A stretch of 10,249 bases of DNA from JANLYQ01 sp031365725 (GTDB lineage Bacteria > Actinomycetota > Actinomycetes > JACCUZ01), in assembly GCA_031365725.1 (NCBI GenBank), contig JANLYQ010000036.1, positions 1-10,249 of the forward strand, in the 5' to 3' direction. Shown one piece after another: positions 1-6,236 of this stretch (position 1 is its first letter; each line of letters starts with the position of its first letter). The position numbers and the translations under genes were made by a program. The notes under the pieces are model-generated. The model was not told the origin of the DNA. It saw nothing but the letters and a program-made list of their open reading frames with translations, and did no database searches.

Positions 1-71
1 GCGTCGTGTCCGAGATCGGTCAGGTGCCGGGCGACTGCCGGGCTGAACATCTCATCGATCAGGAACCTCAC
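1..71 (-). CDS. DUF5615 PIN-like toxin, N-terminal fragment (runs off the window)
   Basis: The minus strand starting at the GTG at 71 reads VRFLIDEMFSPAVARHL, then TDLGHDA. This is the start of the DUF5615 PIN-like family (usual pattern: hydrophobic strand, acidic 'IDE' residues, then 'L...GHD'). Family knowledge: these are small predicted ribonuclease toxins of VapC-like toxin-antitoxin pairs, and the early Asp belongs to the acidic metal site. Only 23 complete codons are inside the window, so length and the remaining acidic residues cannot be checked. The GTG overlaps the stop codon of the upstream antitoxin in the sequence GTGA, which indicates translational coupling and one operon. The pairing with a CopG/DUF433-like partner supports the call. 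A non-toxic PIN-like protein cannot be excluded. Confidence 0.72.
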   Translation of the reverse strand, partial: MRFLIDEMFSPAVARHLTDLGHD

Positions 72-490
72 GACGCCAGAAAGCGCTCGCGCTCCCGGGC
101 TGCTTGCTTGGCGCGTGCCGCCGCCGCCTCGTTGCGGTCGATCATCGCCTCGACCTCGTCAGGGTGAGTTGCGGCGAACGACACCGCGGTGCGCATCAGC
201 TGCTCGGTGACGTCGAGCTGTTCCGCGGCTGCCCCGACTCGGGCATCGCCGCGCCTGCCTGTGTGCCGCAGCGCCATCACGATCTCCCACACGTCCGGGC
301 CGCCGGCCACGGCCGCACGTCGCCCGGCCGGTCCGTCGCGGTAGACGATGCCGGGATGCGCCGACGTCTTGAGACCCTCTTCGAGCAGCCGGGTCACGAG
401 ACTCGTCTCGCTGACGCCCTCATCGTGAGCGCGCTGGGTCAACCGCTCCTTGAGCTGCGGGTCGAGCCGGTAAGACACCGATGCCGGCAT
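68..490 (-). CDS. CopG/RHH-type antitoxin with DUF433-like C-terminal part
   Basis: Predicted antitoxin and autorepressor of the pair, 140 aa. Residues about 4-43 (SVSYRLDPQLKERL and the following helix with SETSLVTRLLEEGL) look like a ribbon-helix-helix DNA-binding domain. Residues about 48-75 (HPGIVYRDGPAGRR, GGPDVWEIV) match the segment seen in DUF433-like antitoxins that partner DUF5615 toxins. The C-terminus is a charged Ala/Arg/Glu-rich helix. I chose the ATG at 490 because GGAGG lies 8 nt before it; an in-frame GTG at 499 would add three residues and has a weaker GGAG upstream. The stop overlaps the toxin start by 4 bases. The family usually represses its own promoter; candidate repeats lie 94-127 nt upstream of the start. 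The antitoxin assignment rests on context and motif pattern, not on a search. Confidence 0.75.
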   Translation of the reverse strand: MPASVSYRLDPQLKERLTQRAHDEGVSETSLVTRLLEEGLKTSAHPGIVYRDGPAGRRAAVAGGPDVWEIVMALRHTGRRGDARVGAAAEQLDVTEQLMRTAVSFAATHPDEVEAMIDRNEAAAARAKQAARERERFLAS

Positions 491-583
491 GATGACCACC
501 TCCGTACTCCAGCGTACCGCGCCTGCACTACGGCGGTGTGCCGACCTTCATAACGGCCCGAGTCGGGGGACGGCTCAGGCCCG

Positions 584-617
584 GTGAGGACCGGCCGTGA
601 GAACCGCTGTGAGAACC
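584..617. repeat. Three 9-bp direct repeats upstream of the toxin-antitoxin pair
   Basis: GTGAGGACC (584-592), GTGAGAACC (597-605) and GTGAGAACC (609-617) occur in tandem at 13- and 12-bp steps; the first differs in one base. They lie in the gene-free stretch 491-712, on the promoter side of the minus-strand antitoxin. Short tandem direct repeats are a common binding layout for ribbon-helix-helix proteins, so an operator role is possible, but they are about 94 nt from the start codon, further than usual. I see no other gene, RNA or clear promoter in 491-712. Confidence 0.45.
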
Positions 618-712
618 ATGGCCACCGCATCCCCGGTAAACAGGGGTCAGGGGCGGCAACTGACCGTCGTCGCGCGTCGGACAAACGCGCAGGTCAGAGG
701 CACCATCGGCGA

Positions 713-1012
713 CTAACGGCCAACCGCCTGGAGCACGTTCCAGGTGCTCGGCGAGCGACTGAGCCGGGAGGGGGCAAAGCCCGCGTCCACCAGTACGGCG
801 TCGTACTCGGCTTTAGTGCGTTCTCGGGCACCGAACATGACCAGCATGTGCAGATCGACGAGGTGGACGTCGCGCTGCTGCTTGGCGGTGCGGCCCGGCG
901 CATCCAGGACGTTCTCGACGATCAACAGGTGTGCCTGAGGCCGCATCGCCCGGTGGACGGTGCGCAGGATTGACGTCGCGTCCGCGTCGCCCCAGTCGTG
1001 CAGGACGTTGGA
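713..1012 (-). pseudogene. SAM-dependent O-methyltransferase remnant (C-terminal part only)
   Basis: The minus-strand reading from 1012 to the TAG at 713-715 begins SNVLHDWGDADATSILR and continues with the features LLIVENVLD, DLHMLVMFGARERT and AEYDAVLVDAGF. This is the C-terminal end of the plant/actinobacterial O-methyltransferase family (Methyltransf_2), which acts on phenolic or polyketide hydroxyls. The LHDW motif carries the catalytic His-Asp pair, and the Glu in LIVEN matches the second catalytic position of COMT-type enzymes. The dimerisation domain and the Gly-rich SAM motif are missing: about 100 of a usual 330-350 residues remain. The open frame continues upstream to 1333, but that sequence is antisense to the PaaX-like remnant and has no methyltransferase character. 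No start codon or ribosome binding site fits the fragment, so I call it a decayed or truncated gene. Confidence 0.72.
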
Positions 1013-1022
1013 TCTCCGCTCG

Positions 1023-1036
1023 AGGCGAGCTCGCCT
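1023..1036. repeat. 14-bp perfect palindrome at the junction of two gene remnants
   Basis: AGGCGAGCTCGCCT is perfectly self-complementary and lies exactly between the point where methyltransferase similarity stops (about 1012) and where PaaX-like similarity starts (about 1055). It may mark a recombination junction, or may be chance in GC-rich DNA. No mobile element ends are visible. Confidence 0.35.
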
Positions 1037-1054
1037 ACGCCCAGGATCGGCAGG

Positions 1055-1560
1055 TCCGAGCGTGACCGGGCCCTCCGCGACCATGCGCGGCGCACGTTGC
1101 TGCGAGTGGGCGCTGCTCTGTTGCCTGGTGGCATCTATCTGACCCCGCATGACATCACCGGCCTGCTCCTCGCCTAAGCGCCCGGGGTGGCGGGCCACGA
1201 GACGCTGCTCATCGCCCGGGCCGTCGAGCTCTCGGTCGGTGGCGTCAGCGATCCGCGGGAGATCGCCGCCGCCGCGTGGCCGCTGACGGCGGTGGCGGCG
1301 GCGTACGACGATCTGACCCGGCTGCTCGAGCAACCGCCCGCGTTCGACGGACCAGAGGCGGCGCTAGCCCGCCTGTTGACCTGGGCGCACGCCTCCGATG
1401 TCGCGCACCGCACGGATCCCCTTTTGCCGCCGGAGTTGTTGCCCCAGCCGTGGGTCGGCTCGATCGCCAGGGCCACTTCGCTCGGACCTGGAATCGGCAT
1501 TCGATCGACCTGCCGCTGTCCGAGCGCTTCCGATCCGCCGTCGGCACTGCGGACGACTGA
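1055..1560 (+). pseudogene. PaaX-like transcriptional regulator remnant (internal stop plus frameshift)
   Basis: Plus-strand reading from about 1055 gives ERDRALRDHARRTLLRVG, then LLPGGIYLTPHD, the central PaaX signature (dimer/ferredoxin-like part; usual form 'R..R..L...GFG.L.PGvwisPHD'). An in-frame TAA at 1175-1177 interrupts it. The same frame then continues with EIAAAAWPLTAVAAAYDDL and DPLLPPELLPQPWVG, the PaaX C-terminal part. At about 1468 the similarity moves to the next frame (HFARTWNRHSIDLPLSERF) and ends at TGA 1558-1560. The N-terminal winged-helix part, which binds DNA and which the family uses to repress aromatic catabolism genes, is absent. Two lesions plus a missing start argue for a true pseudogene. 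A sequencing error could explain one lesion but not all three defects. Confidence 0.68.
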
Positions 1561-1592
1561 CCGGGCCAGGGACGACCGACCGGGCCGGTCAG
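1557..1592. terminator. Stop-overlapping hairpin between convergent reading frames
   Basis: CTGACCGGGCC (1557-1567) and GGGCCGGTCAG (1582-1592) pair at 10 of 11 positions around a 14-nt loop. The stem contains the stop codon of the PaaX-like remnant on one strand and the peptidase stop on the other. There is no T-run, as is usual for GC-rich actinobacterial terminators. A bidirectional terminator closing the peptidase operon is the likely role. Confidence 0.5.
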
Positions 1593-2704
1593 GGCCGGTG
1601 CTGCAGGCGTTGTCGGACCAGGTCGTGGGGCAGCGCGTAGGCCCGGCGACCCAGCCGGCCGACCATCGTCTCGTTGTTGACCAGGGCGTTGAGCACGGAC
1701 TCCTCGACAGCCTGGACGGTGGCTTCGTACAGCGCGTCCATGCAGTTCCACGGCAGGAGCCGCATCGACCGTACGGATGCACCGGTGTGGGCCGAGGAGT
1801 CGGCAAAGCCGCTGTCGAGGACACCAGGGTTGCCGGTCGAGAACGCCAGGAAGATGTCGCCGCTGAAGTGACCGCCCGACGTCCCGGTCCGGGCGAGCCC
1901 CAGCGGCACCCGCCGGGCGAGTGCCGTGCACTGGTGCGGGGTGAGTGGCGCGTCGGTCGCGACGATGGCGATCACCGAGCCGGCGCCGGCCGGCAGCCGG
2001 TCGTGACCCACCCAGCTCAGGTCGGCGAACGGGTTCGGCACATCGAGGTCCCCCATCGGCACCCCGGTGATCGTGAGCTCGCGGCGGGCACCGAAGTTGC
2101 ACTGCAGGAAGACGCTCACGATCCAGGTGCCGCCGGCCACCTCCACCACCCGGCTTGAGGTGCCGTTGCCGCCTTTGAAGCCGTAGCAGACCATACCGGT
2201 CCCGCCACCCTGAGAGCCCTCGGCGACCGGGCCCGAGCTGGCTGCGTCGATCGCCTGCGCGGCATGCTCGGTCCGCACCGACGGCAGGTTGATGCTGTTG
2301 AGCAAGCCGTCCCAGGTCTCGGCGACCACGGGCAGCAGCCACTCGGTGGCGAGGTCGGGGTGGTGCGCGACGGTCCAGTCGATGACCCCGCGGTGCACAG
2401 TGCCCACGGCGTGGGAGTTGGTCACCATCACCGGCCCGGTCATCGCTCCGGTCTCCTGCACCCAGTGCGAGCCGGTCATCTCCCCGTTTCCGTTCAACGA
2501 GAAGAGGCCGGCCGGCACTGAGCTGCCTACGCCGTCACGGCCGAGGGGCAGCAGGGCGGTGACCCCGGTGCGTACGGCGGTCGCCGAGCCGTCGCCGTCC
2601 TCGACCAGCGTCACCATGCCGACCTCGACCCCGGCGACATCGGTGATGGCGTTCAGCGGCCCGGGTGTCCCGGGCAGTGCGAGGCCCAGGTCGCGAGCTC
2701 TCAC
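1589..2704 (-). CDS. P1-family (S58, DmpA-like) aminopeptidase
   Basis: A 371-residue N-terminal nucleophile hydrolase of the DmpA/BapA type; DmpA itself is 375 residues. Family members self-cleave at one bond to expose a serine nucleophile, then release N-terminal residues from peptides, amino acid amides or esters, and in some members beta-peptides. Visible signature: LNAITDVAGVEVG (residues 17-29), GGGTGMVCYGFKGGNGTSSR (166-185) and GSVIAIVATDAPL (242-254). Gly242-Ser243 aligns with the DmpA cleavage site Gly249-Ser250. Ser281 and Asp283 (in SGDIF) stand 38 and 40 residues after Ser243, the same spacing as Ser288 and residue 290 in DmpA/BapA; Asp replaces the Glu of BapA. Asn203 (QCNFG) fits the oxyanion position. 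No signal peptide is seen, so it is probably cytoplasmic. The GTG start overlaps the permease stop as GTGA, implying translational coupling. The exact substrate is unknown. Confidence 0.92.
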   Translation of the reverse strand: MRARDLGLALPGTPGPLNAITDVAGVEVGMVTLVEDGDGSATAVRTGVTALLPLGRDGVGSSVPAGLFSLNGNGEMTGSHWVQETGAMTGPVMVTNSHAVGTVHRGVIDWTVAHHPDLATEWLLPVVAETWDGLLNSINLPSVRTEHAAQAIDAASSGPVAEGSQGGGTGMVCYGFKGGNGTSSRVVEVAGGTWIVSVFLQCNFGARRELTITGVPMGDLDVPNPFADLSWVGHDRLPAGAGSVIAIVATDAPLTPHQCTALARRVPLGLARTGTSGGHFSGDIFLAFSTGNPGVLDSGFADSSAHTGASVRSMRLLPWNCMDALYEATVQAVEESVLNALVNNETMVGRLGRRAYALPHDLVRQRLQHRP

Positions 2705-4134
2705 AAGCGGTCGGGGGACTGGTCCTCGGCCGCCGCCTCGAGCCGGGCTGGCCGCAGCCGCTGCGCAACGACCACGAGCACCACGCCGATGACCGCCCAG
2801 GCGATCGTGAAGTACGCCGGCAGGTTGAACGGGTAGTCGGGGATCGGCCACAGGGTGCGGTAGAACGTGTAGCCGAGCAGCAGGATCGCCATCACCGGCA
2901 GCACGGCATGGGTGAGGATGTTGAACTCGGTGGGCACGTGCCGTCGGTAGAACACCGGCAGGGCGATGTTGCCCAGGATGTAGATGAGCAGTGCGCCGGC
3001 GGTCAACGTGACGGCGAGGACCCCGAAGCCGGTGACGGTGCCCCACGCGGCTCCTGCGGACAGTGCGATCACGATCGCCACAGCGGAAATGCCAGCAGCG
3101 GCCACGTGCGGGGTGCGGTAGGTCGGGTGCACGGCGCCGATCCGAGCCGGCAGCAGTCCGTTGCGACCCATCGCCATCAGCACGCGGCTGCCCTGGTTGA
3201 TGGTCGCCAGCGAGCAGCCGAACGAGGAGTTGGTGATCGCGAGGAACACCAGCAGAGTGCCGATGCCCAGCACCCGGTTGGCCATCCGGTCGAAAGGCGC
3301 GGCGTCGTCGAAGAAGCCGGGCAGCTTGTCGAGGCCCCAGCCGAACACTGACGCGAACGACATCAGCAGGTAGATCGCACCCAGGATCAGGACGGAGTAC
3401 AGGATCGCGCGCGGCACGTTGCGTCGCGGGTCATCGGTCTCCTCGGCCATCGGCGCCGCGGACTCGAAGCCGACGAAGTTCAAGATGCCGAAGACCAGGC
3501 CGAAGCCGAGGATGCCGGACCACCCGGTCGGCCCGTCCCCGGGCCCGAGGTTGCTGAAGTCGATGGGACTGACCGGGTTGACCAGCAAGGCGATGGCCAG
3601 CGCGAGGAAGATGGCGATCTCGATGGCACCGGCGGCGATCGTGACCCGGGCCGACCGCTGCACCCCGGAGTACGCGAAGTAGCCGACGAGACCGAGCATG
3701 GCGATCTCGAAGATCCACCACACGATGTTCACGTGCAGATACGTGTGCATCAGGCTGGACGCGATGCCGGACCAGATCAGGGTCACCTCGGCGGGCAGCA
3801 CCAGGGCGTACAGGAAGTAGATCCAGGTCGAGAAGGCGCCCACGCCGGTGCCCAGCGACCGCGAGAGATAGGTGTAGTAGCCACCGGCGTGCGGCAGGTG
3901 CCTCGCGAACTGGATGATCGAGCTCGCGATCAGCAGCACGGCGAAGAGCGCGATGCTGTTGGAGATCCAGAGCGCTGCACCGGCAGCCGCGATCTGGGTG
4001 GGGAAGTCGTAGACGATCGCCGCAGCCGGCGCCATGTTCGTCATGTTCTGGAAGATGACGCTGCGCAGCCCCAGTGCACCGCGGCGCAGCTCGGGTGAGG
4101 CCTCGGTCGAGGTCTCGGTCGCGTGCTCGGTCAT
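2701..4134 (-). CDS. APC-superfamily amino acid/amine permease
   Basis: A 477-residue integral membrane protein with about 12-14 hydrophobic segments, the length and layout of APC-family proton-coupled importers of amino acids or polyamines. Signatures: a short acidic/polar N-terminus, a first helix with FQNMTNMAPAAAIVYDFP (28-45), PHAGGYYTYLSRSLG (81-95), and GFESAAPMAEETDDPRRNVP (222-241), the conserved 'GFE...E...P.r.vP' loop. The C-terminal tail is charged and cytoplasmic. The ATG at 4134 is preceded by AGGAG at 5-nt spacing, so I prefer it to the upstream in-frame ATG at 4149. It is the middle gene of the leftward operon: 55 nt after the alcohol dehydrogenase, and overlapping the peptidase by 4 nt. 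This suggests it imports what the peptidase or dehydrogenase handles. Which amino acid or amine it carries cannot be told. Confidence 0.9.
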   Translation of the reverse strand: MTEHATETSTEASPELRRGALGLRSVIFQNMTNMAPAAAIVYDFPTQIAAAGAALWISNSIALFAVLLIASSIIQFARHLPHAGGYYTYLSRSLGTGVGAFSTWIYFLYALVLPAEVTLIWSGIASSLMHTYLHVNIVWWIFEIAMLGLVGYFAYSGVQRSARVTIAAGAIEIAIFLALAIALLVNPVSPIDFSNLGPGDGPTGWSGILGFGLVFGILNFVGFESAAPMAEETDDPRRNVPRAILYSVLILGAIYLLMSFASVFGWGLDKLPGFFDDAAPFDRMANRVLGIGTLLVFLAITNSSFGCSLATINQGSRVLMAMGRNGLLPARIGAVHPTYRTPHVAAAGISAVAIVIALSAGAAWGTVTGFGVLAVTLTAGALLIYILGNIALPVFYRRHVPTEFNILTHAVLPVMAILLLGYTFYRTLWPIPDYPFNLPAYFTIAWAVIGVVLVVVAQRLRPARLEAAAEDQSPDRL

Positions 4135-4189
4135 GTCGGCTCCTGGCATCGGTGGGCGGACGAGCTGAGGGGGTGCAGGGAAGGTCGGG

Positions 4190-5287
4190 TCACGGCAGCA
4201 GCAGGGTGCGCAGAGCAGCCCCCGACTCGAGGTCGTCGAGCGCAGCGGCGGCCTCCTCGAGCGGTCGCCGGGACGACACAAGCTCACGCAGCATCAGGTC
4301 GCCGGCCATGAACTGGTCGACCAGACGCGGGATGTCGATGGCCGGGCGGACGCTGCCGTAGTTGGAGCCGAGGATGCGTTGGTCGGCTTCGGCGAGCACC
4401 AACGGCTCGAACGACGCACGGGCACCGGTCGGCGGAAGTCCGACGATCACCGCCGCGCCGCCGAGCCCGAGCAGCCGGATCGCTTGCTCGGTCGTCGACG
4501 TCTGGCCGATGGCGTCGAACGCGTAGTCGACGCCGTCGGGCAGCAGCTCGAGCACGGCCTCGACCGCATCCCCACCGGACACGTCAAGGGCGTCGGTAGC
4601 GCCCATGGTCAGCGCCAGCTCGACCTTCTCCGGGCGTACGTCGATCGCCACGATGCGACCGGCCGATGCGAGCCGCGCACCCTGCACGACCGAGAGCCCC
4701 ACGCCACCGCAGCCGATCACCGCGACCGTCGCGCCAGGCTCGACCCCTGCGGTGTTGACGACCGCTCCGACGCCGGTCGCGACCGCGCAGCCGACCAGAG
4801 CAGCGAGATCAAGGGGTGCGTCGGCCCGGATCCGTACCGCACCAGATGCGGGTACGACGGCCAGCTCGGCGAACGACGAGACGCCGAGGTAGTGGTGCAG
4901 CGGCCGGCCGTCGCGGGACAGGCGCGAGGTGCCGTCCTGCAGGACGCCACCGGGCGCCACGACTGTGGCCGCGACCTGACAGCGCGCCTCGCGGCCTGCG
5001 AGACAGTGCCGGCACGCACCGCACGGCGCCACCCAGGACAGCACGACGTGGTCGCCGACAGCGTGACTGGTTACACCCGGACCTACGGCTTCGACGACCC
5101 CGGATCCCTCGTGCCCCATCACCAGGGGCAGTGGAACGGCCCACTCACCGCGACGTACGTGCAGGTCGCTGTGACAGACACCGGCGGCGGCGATGCGCAC
5201 CAGCACCTCGCCAGGCCCGGGAGGTGCGAGGTCGACCTCGACCAGCTCGACCGGAGCACCCGGGGAGGTGAAGACGGCAGCGCGCAC
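4190..5287 (-). CDS. Zinc-dependent alcohol dehydrogenase (MDR superfamily)
   Basis: A 365-residue medium-chain dehydrogenase that interconverts an alcohol and an aldehyde or ketone with a nicotinamide cofactor. Catalytic zinc ligands: Cys38 (GVCHSD), His59-Glu60 (GHEGSG) and Cys167 (GCAVATG). The structural zinc has the four-cysteine lobe Cys89, Cys92, Cys95, Cys103. The Rossmann motif GCGGVG is at 192-197, and strand two ends in Asp216 (IVAID), which favours NAD over NADP. Overall it resembles class III/AdhD-like enzymes. The open frame extends upstream to 5413, but similarity begins at VRAAVFTSPG, so I take the GTG at 5287; AAGGAG lies 11 nt before it, a slightly long spacing. It is the first gene of the leftward operon, divergent from the nitrilase-like gene. 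Substrate unknown; amino-alcohol or aldehyde intermediates would fit the neighbourhood (inference). Confidence 0.9.
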   Translation of the reverse strand: MRAAVFTSPGAPVELVEVDLAPPGPGEVLVRIAAAGVCHSDLHVRRGEWAVPLPLVMGHEGSGVVEAVGPGVTSHAVGDHVVLSWVAPCGACRHCLAGREARCQVAATVVAPGGVLQDGTSRLSRDGRPLHHYLGVSSFAELAVVPASGAVRIRADAPLDLAALVGCAVATGVGAVVNTAGVEPGATVAVIGCGGVGLSVVQGARLASAGRIVAIDVRPEKVELALTMGATDALDVSGGDAVEAVLELLPDGVDYAFDAIGQTSTTEQAIRLLGLGGAAVIVGLPPTGARASFEPLVLAEADQRILGSNYGSVRPAIDIPRLVDQFMAGDLMLRELVSSRRPLEEAAAALDDLESGAALRTLLLP

Positions 5288-5318
5288 GGGACGGGACGCT
5301 CCTTCGATGGTCCCCCGG

Positions 5319-5340
5319 TGCCGACACGTACGTGCCGGCA
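5319..5340. promoter_or_regulatory. 22-bp palindrome, candidate shared operator of the divergent genes
   Basis: The 11-bp arms TGCCGACACGT (5319-5329) and ACGTGCCGGCA (5330-5340) pair at 10 of 11 positions, with a perfect CACGTACGTG core. It lies 31 bp before the dehydrogenase start and 61 bp before the nitrilase-like start. On the minus strand a -10-like TACTGT (5352-5347) would place a transcript start at about 5340, so a bound repressor would sit on the first transcribed bases. No -35 of good quality is visible. The cognate regulator is not obvious: the TetR in this window has different sites. Confidence 0.5.
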
Positions 5341-5401
5341 GCGCGCACAGTAGCGCCGCCCGGGCCTTCCCGTCTGGCAATCGTGACGGCACAGTGATCA
5401 G

Positions 5402-6232
5402 GTGACCCGACAAAGCAGCACTCTCCGCGTGGCTGCCTGCCAGCTGCGGCTACAGATCGGTGACACCACTGCCAACACCGATGCCGGCGTCGAGGCGATT
5501 CGCGGCGCGGCACAGCAGGGCGCTCGGCTCGTGGTGCTACCCGAGCTCGCGGTCAGCGGCTATGCCTTCGACTCGGTCGAGGAAGCTCACCGACTGGCCG
5601 AACCCCTCGACGGCCCGACGGTCCGCTTGTGGGCCGCCCTCGCAGCCGAGCTCGACGTCGTCGTGGTGGGTGGTCTGTGCGAGGACGCCGGCGAGCTGCT
5701 GCGCAACTCCTCCGTCATCGTCGACCGCACCGGCCTGCGCGCGGTGTATCGCAAGGTGCACCTGTGGGACGCCGAGCCGGACTTCTTCGCAGCGGGCCGT
5801 CACGACCCCCCCATCGTGGACACCGCGATCGGGCGGATCGCCACGATGGTCTGCTACGACCTGGAGTTCCCCGAGTGGGTGCGGCGCCCGGCCCTGGCCG
5901 GTGCCGAGGTGCTCGCGGTACCGACCAACTGGCCCGCCGAGCCCCTGCGCGCGTCGCCCACGCCGATGGAGACGGTTCGGGCGCAGGCGGCGGCCAGCAC
6001 CAACCGGATGGTTGTCGTCGCGGCCGACCGGTGCGGCGAGGAGCGCGGCATCCGGTGGACCGGTGGGAGCGCCGTGGTGTCGGCGGAAGGCCACCTGCTT
6101 GCGGGGCCGCCGGCGACACCTGACCCGTGCGTGCTCGTGGCCGACGTCGACCTGGCGCCGACCCGTGACAAGCGCACCAGCACCCGCAACGACGCGCTCG
6201 CCGACCGGCGTACCGACCTCTACGGTCCTTGA
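5402..6232 (+). CDS. Nitrilase-superfamily carbon-nitrogen hydrolase
   Basis: A 276-residue cytoplasmic amidohydrolase of the CN-hydrolase fold, the normal length for omega-amidase or N-carbamoyl-amidase type members. It cleaves a non-peptide C-N bond and releases ammonia or a related product. Catalytic Glu-Lys-Cys triad: Glu48 (VVLPELAVSGY), Lys118 (YRKVHLWD) and Cys151 (MVCYDLEFPE). The lysine segment and the CYDLEFPE motif are those of amidase branches rather than true nitrilases. The GTG at 5402 is the first start before the conserved RVAACQL; no ribosome binding site precedes it, so it may be leaderless. It diverges from the dehydrogenase operon and is followed after 4 nt by the antiporter, clearly as an operon. 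The exact substrate (omega-amide, carbamoyl-amine or other amide) is not readable. Confidence 0.9.
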   Translation: MTRQSSTLRVAACQLRLQIGDTTANTDAGVEAIRGAAQQGARLVVLPELAVSGYAFDSVEEAHRLAEPLDGPTVRLWAALAAELDVVVVGGLCEDAGELLRNSSVIVDRTGLRAVYRKVHLWDAEPDFFAAGRHDPPIVDTAIGRIATMVCYDLEFPEWVRRPALAGAEVLAVPTNWPAEPLRASPTPMETVRAQAAASTNRMVVVAADRCGEERGIRWTGGSAVVSAEGHLLAGPPATPDPCVLVADVDLAPTRDKRTSTRNDALADRRTDLYGP

Positions 6233-6236
6233 CCGC

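Noticed and set aside
584..617. CRISPR array or plasmid-type iterons
   Set aside because: Repeat units are 9 bp at 12-13-bp steps and only three copies, too short for CRISPR. No cas or replication gene is nearby.
1013..1333. Upstream extension of the methyltransferase frame on the minus strand
   Set aside because: It is open only because it is antisense to the PaaX-like remnant. The translation is Arg-rich with no methyltransferase motifs, so the gene is truncated near 1012.
1187..2158. Long plus-strand open frame across the PaaX-like remnant and the peptidase
   Set aside because: Only 1187 to about 1468 has PaaX character. The rest is antisense to the well-supported peptidase and is typical GC-rich frame shadow.
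1245..2342. 365-codon minus-strand open frame over the peptidase
   Set aside because: Arg/Gly/Ala-rich shadow in another frame of the peptidase gene, with no domain signature.
5288..5413. 42-residue N-terminal extension of the alcohol dehydrogenase
   Set aside because: It would run across the divergent intergenic region and the palindrome; dehydrogenase similarity starts at VRAAVFTSPG.
5460..6236. In-frame upstream extension of the antiporter through the nitrilase-like gene
   Set aside because: This part is Arg/Ser/Pro-rich shadow of the nitrilase frame. Antiporter similarity begins at the ATG at 6237.
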